Assembly (NCBI RefSeq): GCF_004138485.1
Contig: NZ_RYEV01000003.1
Location: forward strand, 930,001 to 994,000
Source: Peristeroidobacter soli
Lineage (GTDB): Bacteria > Pseudomonadota > Gammaproteobacteria > Steroidobacterales > Steroidobacteraceae
Direction of reading: 5' to 3'
DNA: 64,000 nt
A program made the translations under genes and the position numbers. Below, in pieces: positions 23,386-32,516 of the stretch; the first letter of the stretch is position 1; each line of letters starts with the position of its first letter. Below the pieces are notes generated by a model that saw only the letters and a list, made by a program, of their open reading frames with translations, was not told the origin of the DNA and did no database searches.

Positions 23386-24327
23386 ATGACTCTGCGCGAG
23401 AAGATGTTCTGGGTGTTTGGTGGCGTGATCGCGCTGCTGGCGATCGCTTCGGTGGCGGGTGCCATTCTCGGCAAGCGCGCCCGATCCGATAGCGGACGTG
23501 CAACCGTCGACAATCTGAAGGCCCGCGTCAACGCATGGTGGGTGATGATCGCGGTGCTCGCGGTCACGTTCGCGCTGGGCGAGACGGCGACGCTGGTCGT
23601 ATTTGCGTTTGTCTCTTTCTTCGCGCTCCGCGAATTCATCACGCTCACGCCGACGCGGCCCGGCGACTACTTGCCGCTGCTGCTCGCGTTCTTTGTGATT
23701 CTGCCAGTTCAGTATCTGCTGATCGGCCACGACCAGTACGGCACGTTCGCCATCTTCATTCCGGTGTATGGGTTTCTGTTGCTCCCGGCAGTGGCGACTT
23801 TTGCCGGCGACACGCACGAATTCCTGGAGCGATCGGCGAAGCTGCAGTGGGCCACGATGATCACCATCTACTGCATCAGCTATGCGCCGGCGCTCCTGTT
23901 ATTGAACATTCCCGGCTACCAGGGCTCGAATGCCCTGTTGCTGCTTTATCTGCTGCTGATCGTGCAGCTCAGCGACGTTCTGCAATACGTGTTCGGCAAG
24001 TTGTTCGGCAAAACCAAGCTGGCACCCCTCGTCAGCCCGTCGAAGACGGTGGAAGGACTGGTCGGCGGCGGTCTGACCACGACGCTGATCGGTGGCGCGC
24101 TGTACTGGATCACGCCGTTCACGTGGCTGCAGGCGACCGCGATCTCGTTCGTCATCGTGGTCGCAGGTGTGCTGGGCGGGCTGACGCTGTCAGCGATGAA
24201 GCGCGGTCTCGGCGCCAAGGATTGGGGCGTGATGATCGAAGGCCACGGCGGCATGCTCGATCGCATGGATTCCGTGAGCTTCGCCGCGCCGATGTTCTTT
24301 CACATCGTGCGTTTCTTCTTCACTTGA
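23386..24327 (+). CDS. cdsA: Phosphatidate cytidylyltransferase (CdsA-like)
   Basis: A 313-residue polytopic enzyme that makes CDP-diacylglycerol from CTP and phosphatidate. The C-terminal CDS signature is clear: SAMKRGLGAKDWGVMIEGHG followed by GMLDRMDS, with the metal-binding Asp/His cluster present. SDVLQYVFGKLFGKTKLAPL and the adjoining SPSKTVEGLVGG match the family. The ATG at 23386 is used. Its 3' end overlaps the convergent sulfatase-fold gene by 8 bp. Together with the transferase and PlsC it forms a self-contained phospholipid module resembling E. coli ynbAB. Confidence 0.93.
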   Translation: MTLREKMFWVFGGVIALLAIASVAGAILGKRARSDSGRATVDNLKARVNAWWVMIAVLAVTFALGETATLVVFAFVSFFALREFITLTPTRPGDYLPLLLAFFVILPVQYLLIGHDQYGTFAIFIPVYGFLLLPAVATFAGDTHEFLERSAKLQWATMITIYCISYAPALLLLNIPGYQGSNALLLLYLLLIVQLSDVLQYVFGKLFGKTKLAPLVSPSKTVEGLVGGGLTTTLIGGALYWITPFTWLQATAISFVIVVAGVLGGLTLSAMKRGLGAKDWGVMIEGHGGMLDRMDSVSFAAPMFFHIVRFFFT

Positions 24328-26335
24328 CCCGATACAGCTGGTCGCGATACAGCCACGCCGGCATCAGCACGTTCGCCAGCGCGTTGCGCGCCATCTCCGG
24401 ATCCTGGGTCGTCGTGGGTTGCAGCGACCTGGCACGTCGATCGTACGTGAAGTATCGAACGGCGCCGTCGGGTACCAGGACCGTGACTCGATTGTCCTGC
24501 AGCCAGGCGAAGTTCTGATCGAACTGCATCATCGCGCGGGGTGCCGGCAGGGGCTGCCGATTGCCGAACTCGGCGAGCGTCCGGGTGAGATCGCGGCCTG
24601 GAAACGGATGCTCGCTATCGACACCCATCAGCGACAACAGCGTCGGCGCGAGATCGATCTGGCTGACCGTGGATTCGATTCGGCGCGGCTGGATATCGGC
24701 GCCGAGAATCACGCCCGGTATGTGAAACTTGTTGACCGGCACCAGCTCGTCGCCATACACGCGCGTGTCGTGGTCCGCCACGACCATGACCAGCGTGTCC
24801 TGCCAATATTTGCTGGCGCGCGCCTGTTGCAAGAATCCGCCGAGCGCATGGTCGGCATATTTGACGGCGTTGTGTACGGTCTGTTTGGGCTGCTCGTGCA
24901 ATTGGATGCGGCCGTCCGGGAATTCGAACGGGGTGTGATTGCTCGACGAGAACACCAGCAGAAAGTAGGGCTGCCGCGACTCGTGCAGCACCTGTAGTCG
25001 CTCGTGCGCCTTGTCGAACAGATCCTCATCCGATGCGCCCCAGCTGCCGACGAACTTGGGCGCGACAATATCGTTGCGATCGACGACGTCGTGAAAGCCG
25101 TTGCCGAGGAAGAAGCCGCGCATATTGTCGAAGTGCGACTCGCCGCCATAGACGAACTCATTGCGATAACCGGCCCGGCGCAACACCGATGCCAGGGTCG
25201 AGAAGTCGCGTTGTGACTTGTTGAGCTTGACGACACTGAGCGCCGGCGTGGGCGGGAATCCGGCCACGACAGCTTCGATGCCTCGCACGGAACGAGTGCC
25301 GGTCGCGTAGAGTTGGTCGAACCAGATGCCTCGATCCGCCAGCCCGCTGAGATGAGGCGTGATCGGCAGGCCGCCGAGCTGCTCCACGAAACCCGCGCCC
25401 AGGCTTTCTTCCAGCACGATGACCAGATTGAGCGGCCGCTCGCGACGCACGCTGGCGATTTGTTTGTGTAACGTCGGGAACTGGTCGGATGTGAAATCGC
25501 CCAGGCCCACGGCCATGCCGCTGCGAACGCGCGCCATGATTTCCTGCGCCGGCATCTCTCCGTAAATTTCGCTTTGAGCTTCGTTCTTCAGTCCCCAGGC
25601 CGCGGAGAGCACCGAGTAGGCCGAGTTGGTCACCAGGCTATTGACCATGGCGTCGTCGCAGAAGGCGAAGCTCGCGAGATTGGCAGGCCGGTGTTGAAAG
25701 CTGGAACGGATCATCACGAACAGCACGATCACCACGATGGGCCACACCAGCATGACGCTGCGGCCGGTCCAGCGATCGCTGCGGTCCCGGTATTTGTTGA
25801 AGTGCCGAAAGGTCAGCCAGCCCGCCGCTGTGAGGCCCACGGCTACCAGCGCCAGCGTGCCGCGATAACCTGTCCACAACATGGCCGAGACTTCCCGCGG
25901 ATACACCAGGTATTCGATAAACAAACGATTCGGGCGGCTGTCGTATTCATACAGGAACTGCGGGGTCGCGAATTCCAGCAACAGAATCACGATCAGGCTG
26001 AAGCTCAGCCAGACACTCGCGACGCGCGCCCACCAGTTCACGCGGTTCATTGCCAGCATCAATGGCAGCAGCACGACGATGGGCGCGGCGAAGAGGCCCA
26101 GCGTGATCAGGTCACTGCGCAGTCCTTGCAGCAGCATGTGCCACAGGGAATCTGTCACATCGACCCGTTGCCACTGCCAGGCGATCAGCACCGCTCTGGA
26201 TAGAGCGAGCGACGCCGCGCCGATCAACAGGAAGCCCAGCACGCACGAGTAAGGTCCGAGGCGACCGATGGGCCACCGCATGGAGCGCAACGTGGCGATC
26301 GCGAGCGCGACCCGCGGCTGGACGAGGGTTGTCAT
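24320..26335 (-). CDS. LTA synthase family (phosphoglycerol transferase/sulfatase-fold) membrane enzyme
   Basis: A 671-residue protein with five N-terminal membrane helices (about 30-50, 80-100, 108-128, 160-180, 200-215) and a periplasmic alkaline-phosphatase-fold domain. The metal site begins LVIVLEESLGAGFVEQLGG. The nucleophile Thr lies in ATGTRSVRGIEAVV, and further ligands are in GGESHFDNMRGF and VVADHDTRVYG. In Gram-negatives such enzymes transfer phosphoglycerol or phosphoethanolamine to glucans or lipid A. It sits beside the CdsA-like operon, so lipid head-group use is plausible (inference). Confidence 0.88.
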   Translation of the reverse strand: MTTLVQPRVALAIATLRSMRWPIGRLGPYSCVLGFLLIGAASLALSRAVLIAWQWQRVDVTDSLWHMLLQGLRSDLITLGLFAAPIVVLLPLMLAMNRVNWWARVASVWLSFSLIVILLLEFATPQFLYEYDSRPNRLFIEYLVYPREVSAMLWTGYRGTLALVAVGLTAAGWLTFRHFNKYRDRSDRWTGRSVMLVWPIVVIVLFVMIRSSFQHRPANLASFAFCDDAMVNSLVTNSAYSVLSAAWGLKNEAQSEIYGEMPAQEIMARVRSGMAVGLGDFTSDQFPTLHKQIASVRRERPLNLVIVLEESLGAGFVEQLGGLPITPHLSGLADRGIWFDQLYATGTRSVRGIEAVVAGFPPTPALSVVKLNKSQRDFSTLASVLRRAGYRNEFVYGGESHFDNMRGFFLGNGFHDVVDRNDIVAPKFVGSWGASDEDLFDKAHERLQVLHESRQPYFLLVFSSSNHTPFEFPDGRIQLHEQPKQTVHNAVKYADHALGGFLQQARASKYWQDTLVMVVADHDTRVYGDELVPVNKFHIPGVILGADIQPRRIESTVSQIDLAPTLLSLMGVDSEHPFPGRDLTRTLAEFGNRQPLPAPRAMMQFDQNFAWLQDNRVTVLVPDGAVRYFTYDRRARSLQPTTTQDPEMARNALANVLMPAWLYRDQLYRVK

Positions 26336-26524
26336 TGTTCTTGTTCCGCCCTGACGCGTTGGCCGCGCGTTTTGATGGAATCCCGAAGTGCTGGTCGTCA
26401 GCGATCTGTAGTCGCTTCGTCAGGCACGATACTCTGTTGCCGGTAGCGATTGATGCTCCGCGTCACAAAATCAGGGAAACGCTCAAGGCTGGTTGAACGC
26501 GTCGCAGAGGTGCATTCTTTGGTA

Positions 26525-27142
26525 ATGAATCGAGACAGATGGCAGCGATTGATGGCGGCGTTGGCGTTGCCAGAATCCAACGAAACATTCGAACAGCTGC
26601 TAGATGCCTACTCGCAGAAGCATCGGCATTACCACACCGGTGCGCACATCGAGCATTGCCTGCGGGAACTCGACTCAGCTCCCGGTCTTGCACAGGAGCC
26701 GGCGGAGGTCGAGCTGGCGCTGTGGTTTCATGACGTCGTCTACGATCCCTACTCCTCGGACAACGAAGCGACGAGCGCCGACCTGGCCTGTGCGCTGTTA
26801 AACAGGCATGGCGTTGGCGCCGAGCGGGTGGAGCGCGTATGCGCTCACATCATGGCCACACGCCACGAGGCGCCGGCCGCACTCGATGATTCCAAGCTGC
26901 TCGTGGATGTCGATCTGTCGATCCTCGGCGTCGACGAGGCCGCTTACGCGACGTTCGAAAAGAATGTTCGTGAGGAATATCGCTGGGTCCCGGGCCCGCT
27001 GTTCCGGCGCAAGCGTGCCGAGATTTTGGAGTCGTTCCTGGCGCGCCCCAGTCTGTACAGCACGGTGCCTTTTCGCACGAGGTACGAAGCTCCGGCACGG
27101 CGGAATCTGAGAGCTGCGATCACAGCCCTGCGCGGCGAATGA
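26525..27142 (+). CDS. Predicted metal-dependent HD-superfamily phosphohydrolase
   Basis: A 205-residue cytoplasmic protein of the COG4339 type. The HD signature is spread over RHYHTGAHIEHCLREL and ELALWFHDVVYDP, then ATRHEAP and LLVDVDLSILG supply the remaining His/Asp ligands, all present. The substrate is unknown; such proteins hydrolyse phosphate esters or nucleotides. The frame is open to 26450, but the ATG at 26525 (MNRDRWQRLMAALALP) starts at the conserved N-terminus. Single gene, divergent from the LTA synthase-like gene with 189 bp between them. Confidence 0.85.
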   Translation: MNRDRWQRLMAALALPESNETFEQLLDAYSQKHRHYHTGAHIEHCLRELDSAPGLAQEPAEVELALWFHDVVYDPYSSDNEATSADLACALLNRHGVGAERVERVCAHIMATRHEAPAALDDSKLLVDVDLSILGVDEAAYATFEKNVREEYRWVPGPLFRRKRAEILESFLARPSLYSTVPFRTRYEAPARRNLRAAITALRGE

Positions 27143-27185
27143 CCTTGATCAACGGCCGACCTCCGCCGGCCGTTGACCACTTCGC

Positions 27186-27704
27186 TCACTGCTGAGCGAC
27201 TTTCCGCAGCGAAATCTCCAGACTCGGCGACGGTGCCAGCCGGATCTGCATGTCGCGGATGACGATCCGGTGCATGGCGGAAATCACATATTCGATGAAG
27301 AAGCGCGGAATCAAACGAGCGGCGCCGTGCAGTTGATAGCGCGTCAGCATGTGGACGGAGCAAGTGCCGTCATCGTGGGCTTCGATCTGGATCGTGCCGC
27401 CTTTCAGCGGGATGCTGGTTGCGTAGCGGATCGACTGTTCGATGATGTCGAAATCGATGCTCTGGCCGGCGTCGATGTGACGGATCTTTTTGGTGAGATA
27501 ACCGCCGTCGCTGTACATGCAGCGGGAGACGTCGCCCACCGCTCGATAGGCGCCGCTGGTTCGCTGTGGGACCGGCAGGACTGTGCGCAGGAGCAGCGAG
27601 GGTTGAATCGCGATGTGTTCGTAGAAGCAGACTTTTTCCCAGGCGCGCTGCGCGTTGCAGGTAAGGTCGCCGGAAGTGCAGACGAAGTGACGTTGGTTGC
27701 TCAT
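27186..27704 (-). CDS. SRPBCC-fold protein
   Basis: A 172-residue cytoplasmic protein with the START/SRPBCC pattern: an N-terminal strand and helix (RAWEKVCFYEHI), central strands (KKIRHIDAGQSIDFDIIEQS, GGTIQIEAHDDGTCSVHMLT) and a long C-terminal helix (FIEYVISAMHRIVIRDMQIR). Such folds bind hydrophobic ligands. It is transcribed 23 bp downstream of a SAM-dependent methyltransferase, so the pair may act on one small molecule (inference). The ATG at 27704 starts the real protein; a longer frame upstream is a shadow of the methyltransferase. Confidence 0.72.
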   Translation of the reverse strand: MSNQRHFVCTSGDLTCNAQRAWEKVCFYEHIAIQPSLLLRTVLPVPQRTSGAYRAVGDVSRCMYSDGGYLTKKIRHIDAGQSIDFDIIEQSIRYATSIPLKGGTIQIEAHDDGTCSVHMLTRYQLHGAARLIPRFFIEYVISAMHRIVIRDMQIRLAPSPSLEISLRKVAQQ

Positions 27705-27727
27705 GATGGACCTCGAGTGGCAAAAGG

Positions 27728-28414
27728 TTATTGGCGGAGAGAAGCGGGGCTCGGCGCGATGGCACTGAACAGCGCCATGCAGCCGACGAGCTCGACGTTG
27801 CAATCGATGAAGCGGGTGGCCAGCGCGTGATGCAGGTCTTCGAGCCGGTCGTGAGTGTTGTCGATCACCCGCAGTCGATTCAGTAGCGGATGAACCAGTC
27901 GCCGGCTGGCGCTCTGCGAGACGCCGTCGTAAACCAGGGTGTAGCCGAAGATCTTCGTGCCCAGGCGGGTGAGTGGGGCGATGTTGTCGAAGACGCGGCT
28001 CTTGAGCGTCAGGTCGCCGGCCAGGCAATGGAGGATGCCGGGCAGGGCTACTGAGTCGAACGGGCCGCCGGGAATCCCATCCACCGGGCTCAGCACGTCG
28101 CGCAGATAGGTGCTCGGTCGATAGCGCGACAGCCGTCGGGCCGTGTGCTCGAGGCAGTTCGGCTGCAGGTCGATCAGCGCGAGTCTGGGATTGGCGGACG
28201 GCAATCCGCAGCGGTCCAGAAAGAAGCCGGTGCCCACGCCGATGTCGGCGTGATTGGACGTAACGTGGTCCCGGTAGTGATCGATGAGGATGTCCGGATC
28301 GCAGCCCCAGACGCGCGGGGCGACCAGATTCACGATCAACGGGTCGTACACATGCAAGCCGAGCTTGCTGTAGGCCTTGATCGAATGCCTCGGGGGCGAG
28401 TGAGTAGCCAGCAT
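27728..28414 (-). CDS. Class I SAM-dependent methyltransferase
   Basis: A 228-residue methyltransferase. Motif I is HADIGVGTGFFLDRCGL, the next acidic strand is LALIDLQPNCLEHT, and the post-motif region GPFDSVALPGILHCLAG fits class I enzymes. After it GTKIFGYTLVYDGV continues the fold. The opening SIKAYSKLGLHVYDPLIVNL resembles small-molecule methyltransferases of secondary metabolism. It is the first gene of a two-gene transcript with the SRPBCC protein. The substrate is unknown. Confidence 0.85.
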   Translation of the reverse strand: MLATHSPPRHSIKAYSKLGLHVYDPLIVNLVAPRVWGCDPDILIDHYRDHVTSNHADIGVGTGFFLDRCGLPSANPRLALIDLQPNCLEHTARRLSRYRPSTYLRDVLSPVDGIPGGPFDSVALPGILHCLAGDLTLKSRVFDNIAPLTRLGTKIFGYTLVYDGVSQSASRRLVHPLLNRLRVIDNTHDRLEDLHHALATRFIDCNVELVGCMALFSAIAPSPASLRQ

Positions 28415-28556
28415 GTCTCGGGTGCGAATGGCGTGGCGAACGTGACCACGACCCGAGAATTGCCGACCCGTCGCGAGTCAGCTTCCGGAAAGATCAGTGC
28501 GGATCAAAAAGTTTTCGTAGAGTTGCGATTCAAGGACTTAGCGACTTCCAGAAAGA

Positions 28557-29591
28557 TCATGGAGGAGTCTGGGACTGGCTGCGGCGGAAATCGCCGGGCG
28601 ATTGGCCGGTGGTTTCCTTGAAGGCGGCATAGAAGGCGGACTGGGAACGGAAGCCGGTGTCCATGCTGATCGAGAGGATGGAGCGGCTGGGCGCCGAAAT
28701 GAGTAAAGCCTTGGCGGCGTTCACTCGACACTCCCGGACATAACGGGAGAAGCCGATGCCGAGCCGGGTGTTGATGAGCTCCGACAGCTGATGTCCCGAC
28801 AGACCGACCGCCTCGGCCAGCGAGGCGAGGCTCAGGCTTTCGTTCTGATACAGCTTGCCGTCGGCCATCAGCCGATTGAGTTTCGCCAGGCTGCTGTCCA
28901 CGTCGACCTCGCGCAGGGTCGACGCGCCGTATTTGACGCGCGCCGCTTCTGTCAAATCGCCGATCAGGTTGGGATTGCCGACCAGCGCCACCAGCATGAT
29001 GGCCACGCCCAGCGCGACGGCGTTGTTGTAGAAGTAATAGAAGTAGTCGTGATCGATGTACGGAATCGCGAACCCGAGCCCGAGCACGACGATGGCCAGC
29101 ACGGACATGACGCTGAAGTACAGGAACTCGAAGCGGAACTGTTTACGCCGGTCCCGCAGACCGTAGACCAGATTGCCCAGCCACACCGAATAGCCGGCGC
29201 CGAAGGCGAACAGAATGGGCAGCGCAATGTTCTGCGGCAACAGAAACAGCAGCGGGATGGGAAGGAAATGAACCAGCTGTAACGGCCGAAACGTTTCGGT
29301 CGGCAGAATGGCCCAGCGTCCGAAGGAATAGAACGCCGGCGGCGCTACGAACAGAGCCAGCTGGTAATAGAAGTGCTGGAGCGGCTCGCGACCGCCCGTG
29401 AAGTACACGAGATGACCGATCTCGATGGTCGTCAGTGCGGCCACCAGTGCCGCGCACGAGCCGACGGAATAAATCGATTTGCCCGGAACATCGATGAGCA
29501 CCGCATACGCCAGCAGCAGGAGCACGGCGCTGATGGCCGCGAACCCGGCGATGGCGATGTTGGCGAGATCGAAAACGGCAGGCTCGCTCAC
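28557..29591 (-). CDS. Membrane-anchored AraC-family regulator
   Basis: A 344-residue protein whose first 215 residues form about seven membrane helices, with an AraC-type DNA-binding domain at about 240-340. The HTH helices are in SLASLAEAVGLSGHQLSELI and ILSISMDTGFRSQSAFYAAF. This class senses a signal in or across the membrane. The GTG start at 29591 overlaps the TGA of the M13 peptidase gene as GTGA, with a GAGG site four bases upstream, so expression is coupled to the peptidase. A TTG one codon earlier is possible but unlikely. Confidence 0.85.
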   Translation of the reverse strand: MSEPAVFDLANIAIAGFAAISAVLLLLAYAVLIDVPGKSIYSVGSCAALVAALTTIEIGHLVYFTGGREPLQHFYYQLALFVAPPAFYSFGRWAILPTETFRPLQLVHFLPIPLLFLLPQNIALPILFAFGAGYSVWLGNLVYGLRDRRKQFRFEFLYFSVMSVLAIVVLGLGFAIPYIDHDYFYYFYNNAVALGVAIMLVALVGNPNLIGDLTEAARVKYGASTLREVDVDSSLAKLNRLMADGKLYQNESLSLASLAEAVGLSGHQLSELINTRLGIGFSRYVRECRVNAAKALLISAPSRSILSISMDTGFRSQSAFYAAFKETTGQSPGDFRRSQSQTPP

Positions 29592-31606
29592 CAAACCTCA
29601 CATCGATCGGCCGCCTTGCGCACCATCGGCGCATCGGCCTTGCATTGAAACGCCTGCTGAAACTCCGGCAGGTTCGACAGCGGCCCGATCACACGGTACT
29701 TGGCGATGGGATGCGGATCTCCCTGCACCATGGAACGGGCGAACTCCGGCCGGATCTCGTCGCCGCGGAACTGACCCCACGCGATGAAGAACTGTTGTTC
29801 GGGAGTGAAGCCATCGATTGTCGGCAGCGGCGCCTTGCCGCGCCGGGAAATCTCCAACGCGCGATAAGCGATCCGCGCGCCGGCCAGGTCGCCGATGCTC
29901 TCGCCGAGCACCAGCTTGCCGTTGTGATGGATGCCGGGCTCGATGAAATAGCCGTCGAACTGTTTCACCACACACGCCGTGCGCGTTTGGAACGCTTTGA
30001 GGTCGGCGTCGCTCCACCAGTTCTTCAGTCGACCTTGCGCATCGTACTGCGCGCCTTGGTCGTCGAAGCCGTGGCTGATCTCGTGGCCGATCACTACACC
30101 GATCGCGCCGTAGTTGACCGCGTCGCTCACTGCCAGGTTGAACGCAGGCGGTTGCAGGATGCCGGCGGGGAAGACGATTTCGTTCAACAGCGGATTGTAG
30201 TAAGCATCCGAAGTCGGCGTGGTGATGCCCCAGCGGTCGCGATCCAGCGGTTTGCCGATGGTCGACCAGTTGTCGCGCACGTTGAATTGGCGCCCGGCGA
30301 CCACGTTGTGCCAATAGCTGTCGCGGCTGATGGGCACGGCGCTGTAATCGAGCCACTTGTCCGGGTAGCCGACCTTGGGATTGAACGTCGAGAGTTTTTC
30401 GAGCGCGCGCTTCCTGGTGGCGGGGCTCATCCACTGCAGGCCCTCGATGGTTTCGCCCATCGCCAGGCGCAGATTCTTCACCATGTCCTGCACGCGCGCT
30501 TTCGCCTGCGGCGGGAAATACTTCTCGACGTAGCTCTTGCCGACGGCTTCACCCAGTTGCGCATCGGCCGATTCTGCGCATTGCTTCCAGCGCGGCTTCA
30601 TTTCCTTTGCGCCTTGCAGGTAGGCCGAGTTGAACGCGAAATCCTCCTGCACGAACGGCTTGGACAGTGACGGCGCCGCCGAGTGCAGCAGGTGCCAGCT
30701 CAGATACGTTTTCCAATCGGCGAGCGAGGTCGCTTTGAGCTGCCGATCGACTTCCTTCATGAACTCCGGTTCGGCCACATTGAGCTCGCCGGTCGGCAGC
30801 TTGCTGGTCGCGTAATACTGCTGCCAACCGAAATTCGGCGTGAGCTGTTGCAACTGAGCGAAGGTCATCTTGTGATCGGTGGACGTCGGATCGCGCAGTG
30901 CCACGTTGTCCAGCGAATGCTGAGCCAGGGACGTTTCGATCCGCATGACGGTTTGCGCGGCGGCCCTGGCGTCGCCGGTTGTGTAACCGGCCAGCTCGAA
31001 TATTTTCCGTACGTGGTCGAGATATCTGGCTCGGGCTTCCTTGAAGCGGGCTTCCGTCTTGAAGTAATAGTCGCGATCGGGAAGGCCCAGGCCCGACGCG
31101 TCCACCTGCACGATGACCTCGTTCGGATCGCGATCGTCGGATAAACCATAGACGTTGAATGGCACGCTGACATTCATGGCGTGCAAGCGCTGGATTTCAC
31201 GCTGCAGCCCGTCGTGGTCGCGAACGTTGGCGATTTCCGTCAGCTGTGGCTCGAGTGGCTCGACACCGAGGCGATCGATGCGAGCTTCGTCCATGCAGCT
31301 TGCATAGAAATCGCCGGTCAGCTGATCGATGCTGCCTTTCTGAGACCGGGTGGCTGCGGCCGCTTCGAGAATGATCTTGAGCTGATCTTTGTTTGCTTCG
31401 CCCGCGGCCCAGCGTCGGCTCCAGCGAGGCATCGACGCGGGAATGGGGTTCTGCGCACGCCAGGTTCCGTTGGCGTACGCGAAGAAGTCATTGCAGGGTT
31501 CGACCTTGCGGTCGAGGTCGCCGACCTGAACCCCTTGCTGCCCGCCGTCGGCGGCGCAAGCTGCGCCGGCGACCAACGAAAGGAGCGCAATTGCCGAGAA
31601 CTTCAT
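29588..31606 (-). CDS. M13-family (neprilysin/PepO-like) zinc metallopeptidase, exported
   Basis: A 672-residue secreted endopeptidase. A signal peptide (about 1-18, ending GAACA) precedes the M13 N-terminal domain (DLDRKVEPCNDFFAYANGTW). The zinc site is HEISH from His508 in VIGHEISHGFDDQGAQYD, with the third ligand in GESIGDLAGARIAY. The substrate-binding NAYY-like motif is TSDAYYNPLLNEIVFPAGI. All catalytic elements are present. The Cys near the signal-peptide end also permits a lipoprotein reading. It is cotranscribed with the membrane AraC regulator, which may report on peptide processing (inference). Confidence 0.93.
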   Translation of the reverse strand: MKFSAIALLSLVAGAACAADGGQQGVQVGDLDRKVEPCNDFFAYANGTWRAQNPIPASMPRWSRRWAAGEANKDQLKIILEAAAATRSQKGSIDQLTGDFYASCMDEARIDRLGVEPLEPQLTEIANVRDHDGLQREIQRLHAMNVSVPFNVYGLSDDRDPNEVIVQVDASGLGLPDRDYYFKTEARFKEARARYLDHVRKIFELAGYTTGDARAAAQTVMRIETSLAQHSLDNVALRDPTSTDHKMTFAQLQQLTPNFGWQQYYATSKLPTGELNVAEPEFMKEVDRQLKATSLADWKTYLSWHLLHSAAPSLSKPFVQEDFAFNSAYLQGAKEMKPRWKQCAESADAQLGEAVGKSYVEKYFPPQAKARVQDMVKNLRLAMGETIEGLQWMSPATRKRALEKLSTFNPKVGYPDKWLDYSAVPISRDSYWHNVVAGRQFNVRDNWSTIGKPLDRDRWGITTPTSDAYYNPLLNEIVFPAGILQPPAFNLAVSDAVNYGAIGVVIGHEISHGFDDQGAQYDAQGRLKNWWSDADLKAFQTRTACVVKQFDGYFIEPGIHHNGKLVLGESIGDLAGARIAYRALEISRRGKAPLPTIDGFTPEQQFFIAWGQFRGDEIRPEFARSMVQGDPHPIAKYRVIGPLSNLPEFQQAFQCKADAPMVRKAADRCEVW

Positions 31607-31686
31607 GCTGTCCGTCCCTGACGAAACCACAGCTGGAAGCGTACGTCACGCTCCCTTCTCAAACAATTGCGTTCGTTGCTGCGGAA

Positions 31687-32403
31687 TTACGGGCGACCGG
31701 TGATCGGCGGCTTCTCTTCCTGCTCGAAGATGGCCTTGTACACAACGCCGGCCAGCGCCGCGCCGATGATTGGCATCACCCAGAACAGCCACAGCTGACT
31801 CAGCGCCCAATCGCCCACGAACAGCGCCGGGCCGGTGCTGCGCGCCGGGTTCACCGACGTGTTGGTGACCGGGATGCTGATGAGATGGATGAGTGTCAGC
31901 GCCAGGCCAATGGCGATGCCGGCGAACCCGACCGGTGCGCGCCGATGGGTCGCGCCGAGAATCACGATCAGGAACATGAAGGTCATCACGATCTCGCTGA
32001 CCGCGCTGGCCATCATCGAGTAGCCGCCGGGTGAATGTTCGCCGTAGCCGTTGCTGGCGAAGCCGCCCGCGAGGCTGAAATCCGCTTTGCCGGATGCGAT
32101 GATGTAGAGCACTCCCGCGCCGACGATCGCGCCCGCCACCTGGGCCACGATGTATGAAACAACCTGCCCGGCCGGGAACCTGCCGCCGGCCCACAGACCG
32201 ACCGTGACCGCGGGATTGAAATGGCCGCCCGAGACCGGGCCCAGTGAGTAGGCGGCGGTGAGCACGGTCAGGCCGAAGGCGAGCGAAACGCCGGCCAGCC
32301 CGATACCCAACTCCGGAAAGGCCGCGGCCAGGACGGCGCTACCGCAACCGCCGAGCACGAGCCAGAAAGTGCCGACGAACTCGGCTGTGAGCTTGGCAAA
32401 CAT
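31687..32403 (-). CDS. aqpZ: Aquaporin Z
   Basis: A 238-residue water channel with six helices and two half-helices. The NPA motifs are at Asn63 ([12 protein letters not shown]) and Asn185 ([14 protein letters not shown]). The selectivity filter residues Phe43, His173 and Arg188 match AqpZ, so it should conduct water and exclude glycerol. The ATG at 32403 is used. Single gene; the 113 bp upstream to the next stop contain an AT-rich patch that could be its promoter. Confidence 0.95.
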   Translation of the reverse strand: MFAKLTAEFVGTFWLVLGGCGSAVLAAAFPELGIGLAGVSLAFGLTVLTAAYSLGPVSGGHFNPAVTVGLWAGGRFPAGQVVSYIVAQVAGAIVGAGVLYIIASGKADFSLAGGFASNGYGEHSPGGYSMMASAVSEIVMTFMFLIVILGATHRRAPVGFAGIAIGLALTLIHLISIPVTNTSVNPARSTGPALFVGDWALSQLWLFWVMPIIGAALAGVVYKAIFEQEEKPPITGRP

Positions 32404-32516
32404 GCGAGGTGACTCCAGATTGTTACGATTATTTTCGGGGCCGTCGAAAACCGCCAGCAGGCTCGCGCGTACATCGCGACGCCAGCCGCGGGGCGGGCAA
32501 CGTTCACGAGGATAGT

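Noticed and set aside
27186-28028. A 280-codon version of the SRPBCC gene
   Set aside because: The extra N-terminal part overlaps the methyltransferase gene in another frame and is Arg-rich. The ATG at 27704 gives the normal protein.
31650-31686. Terminator after aqpZ
   Set aside because: Only a 5-bp stem with no T-run is visible; not strong enough to report.
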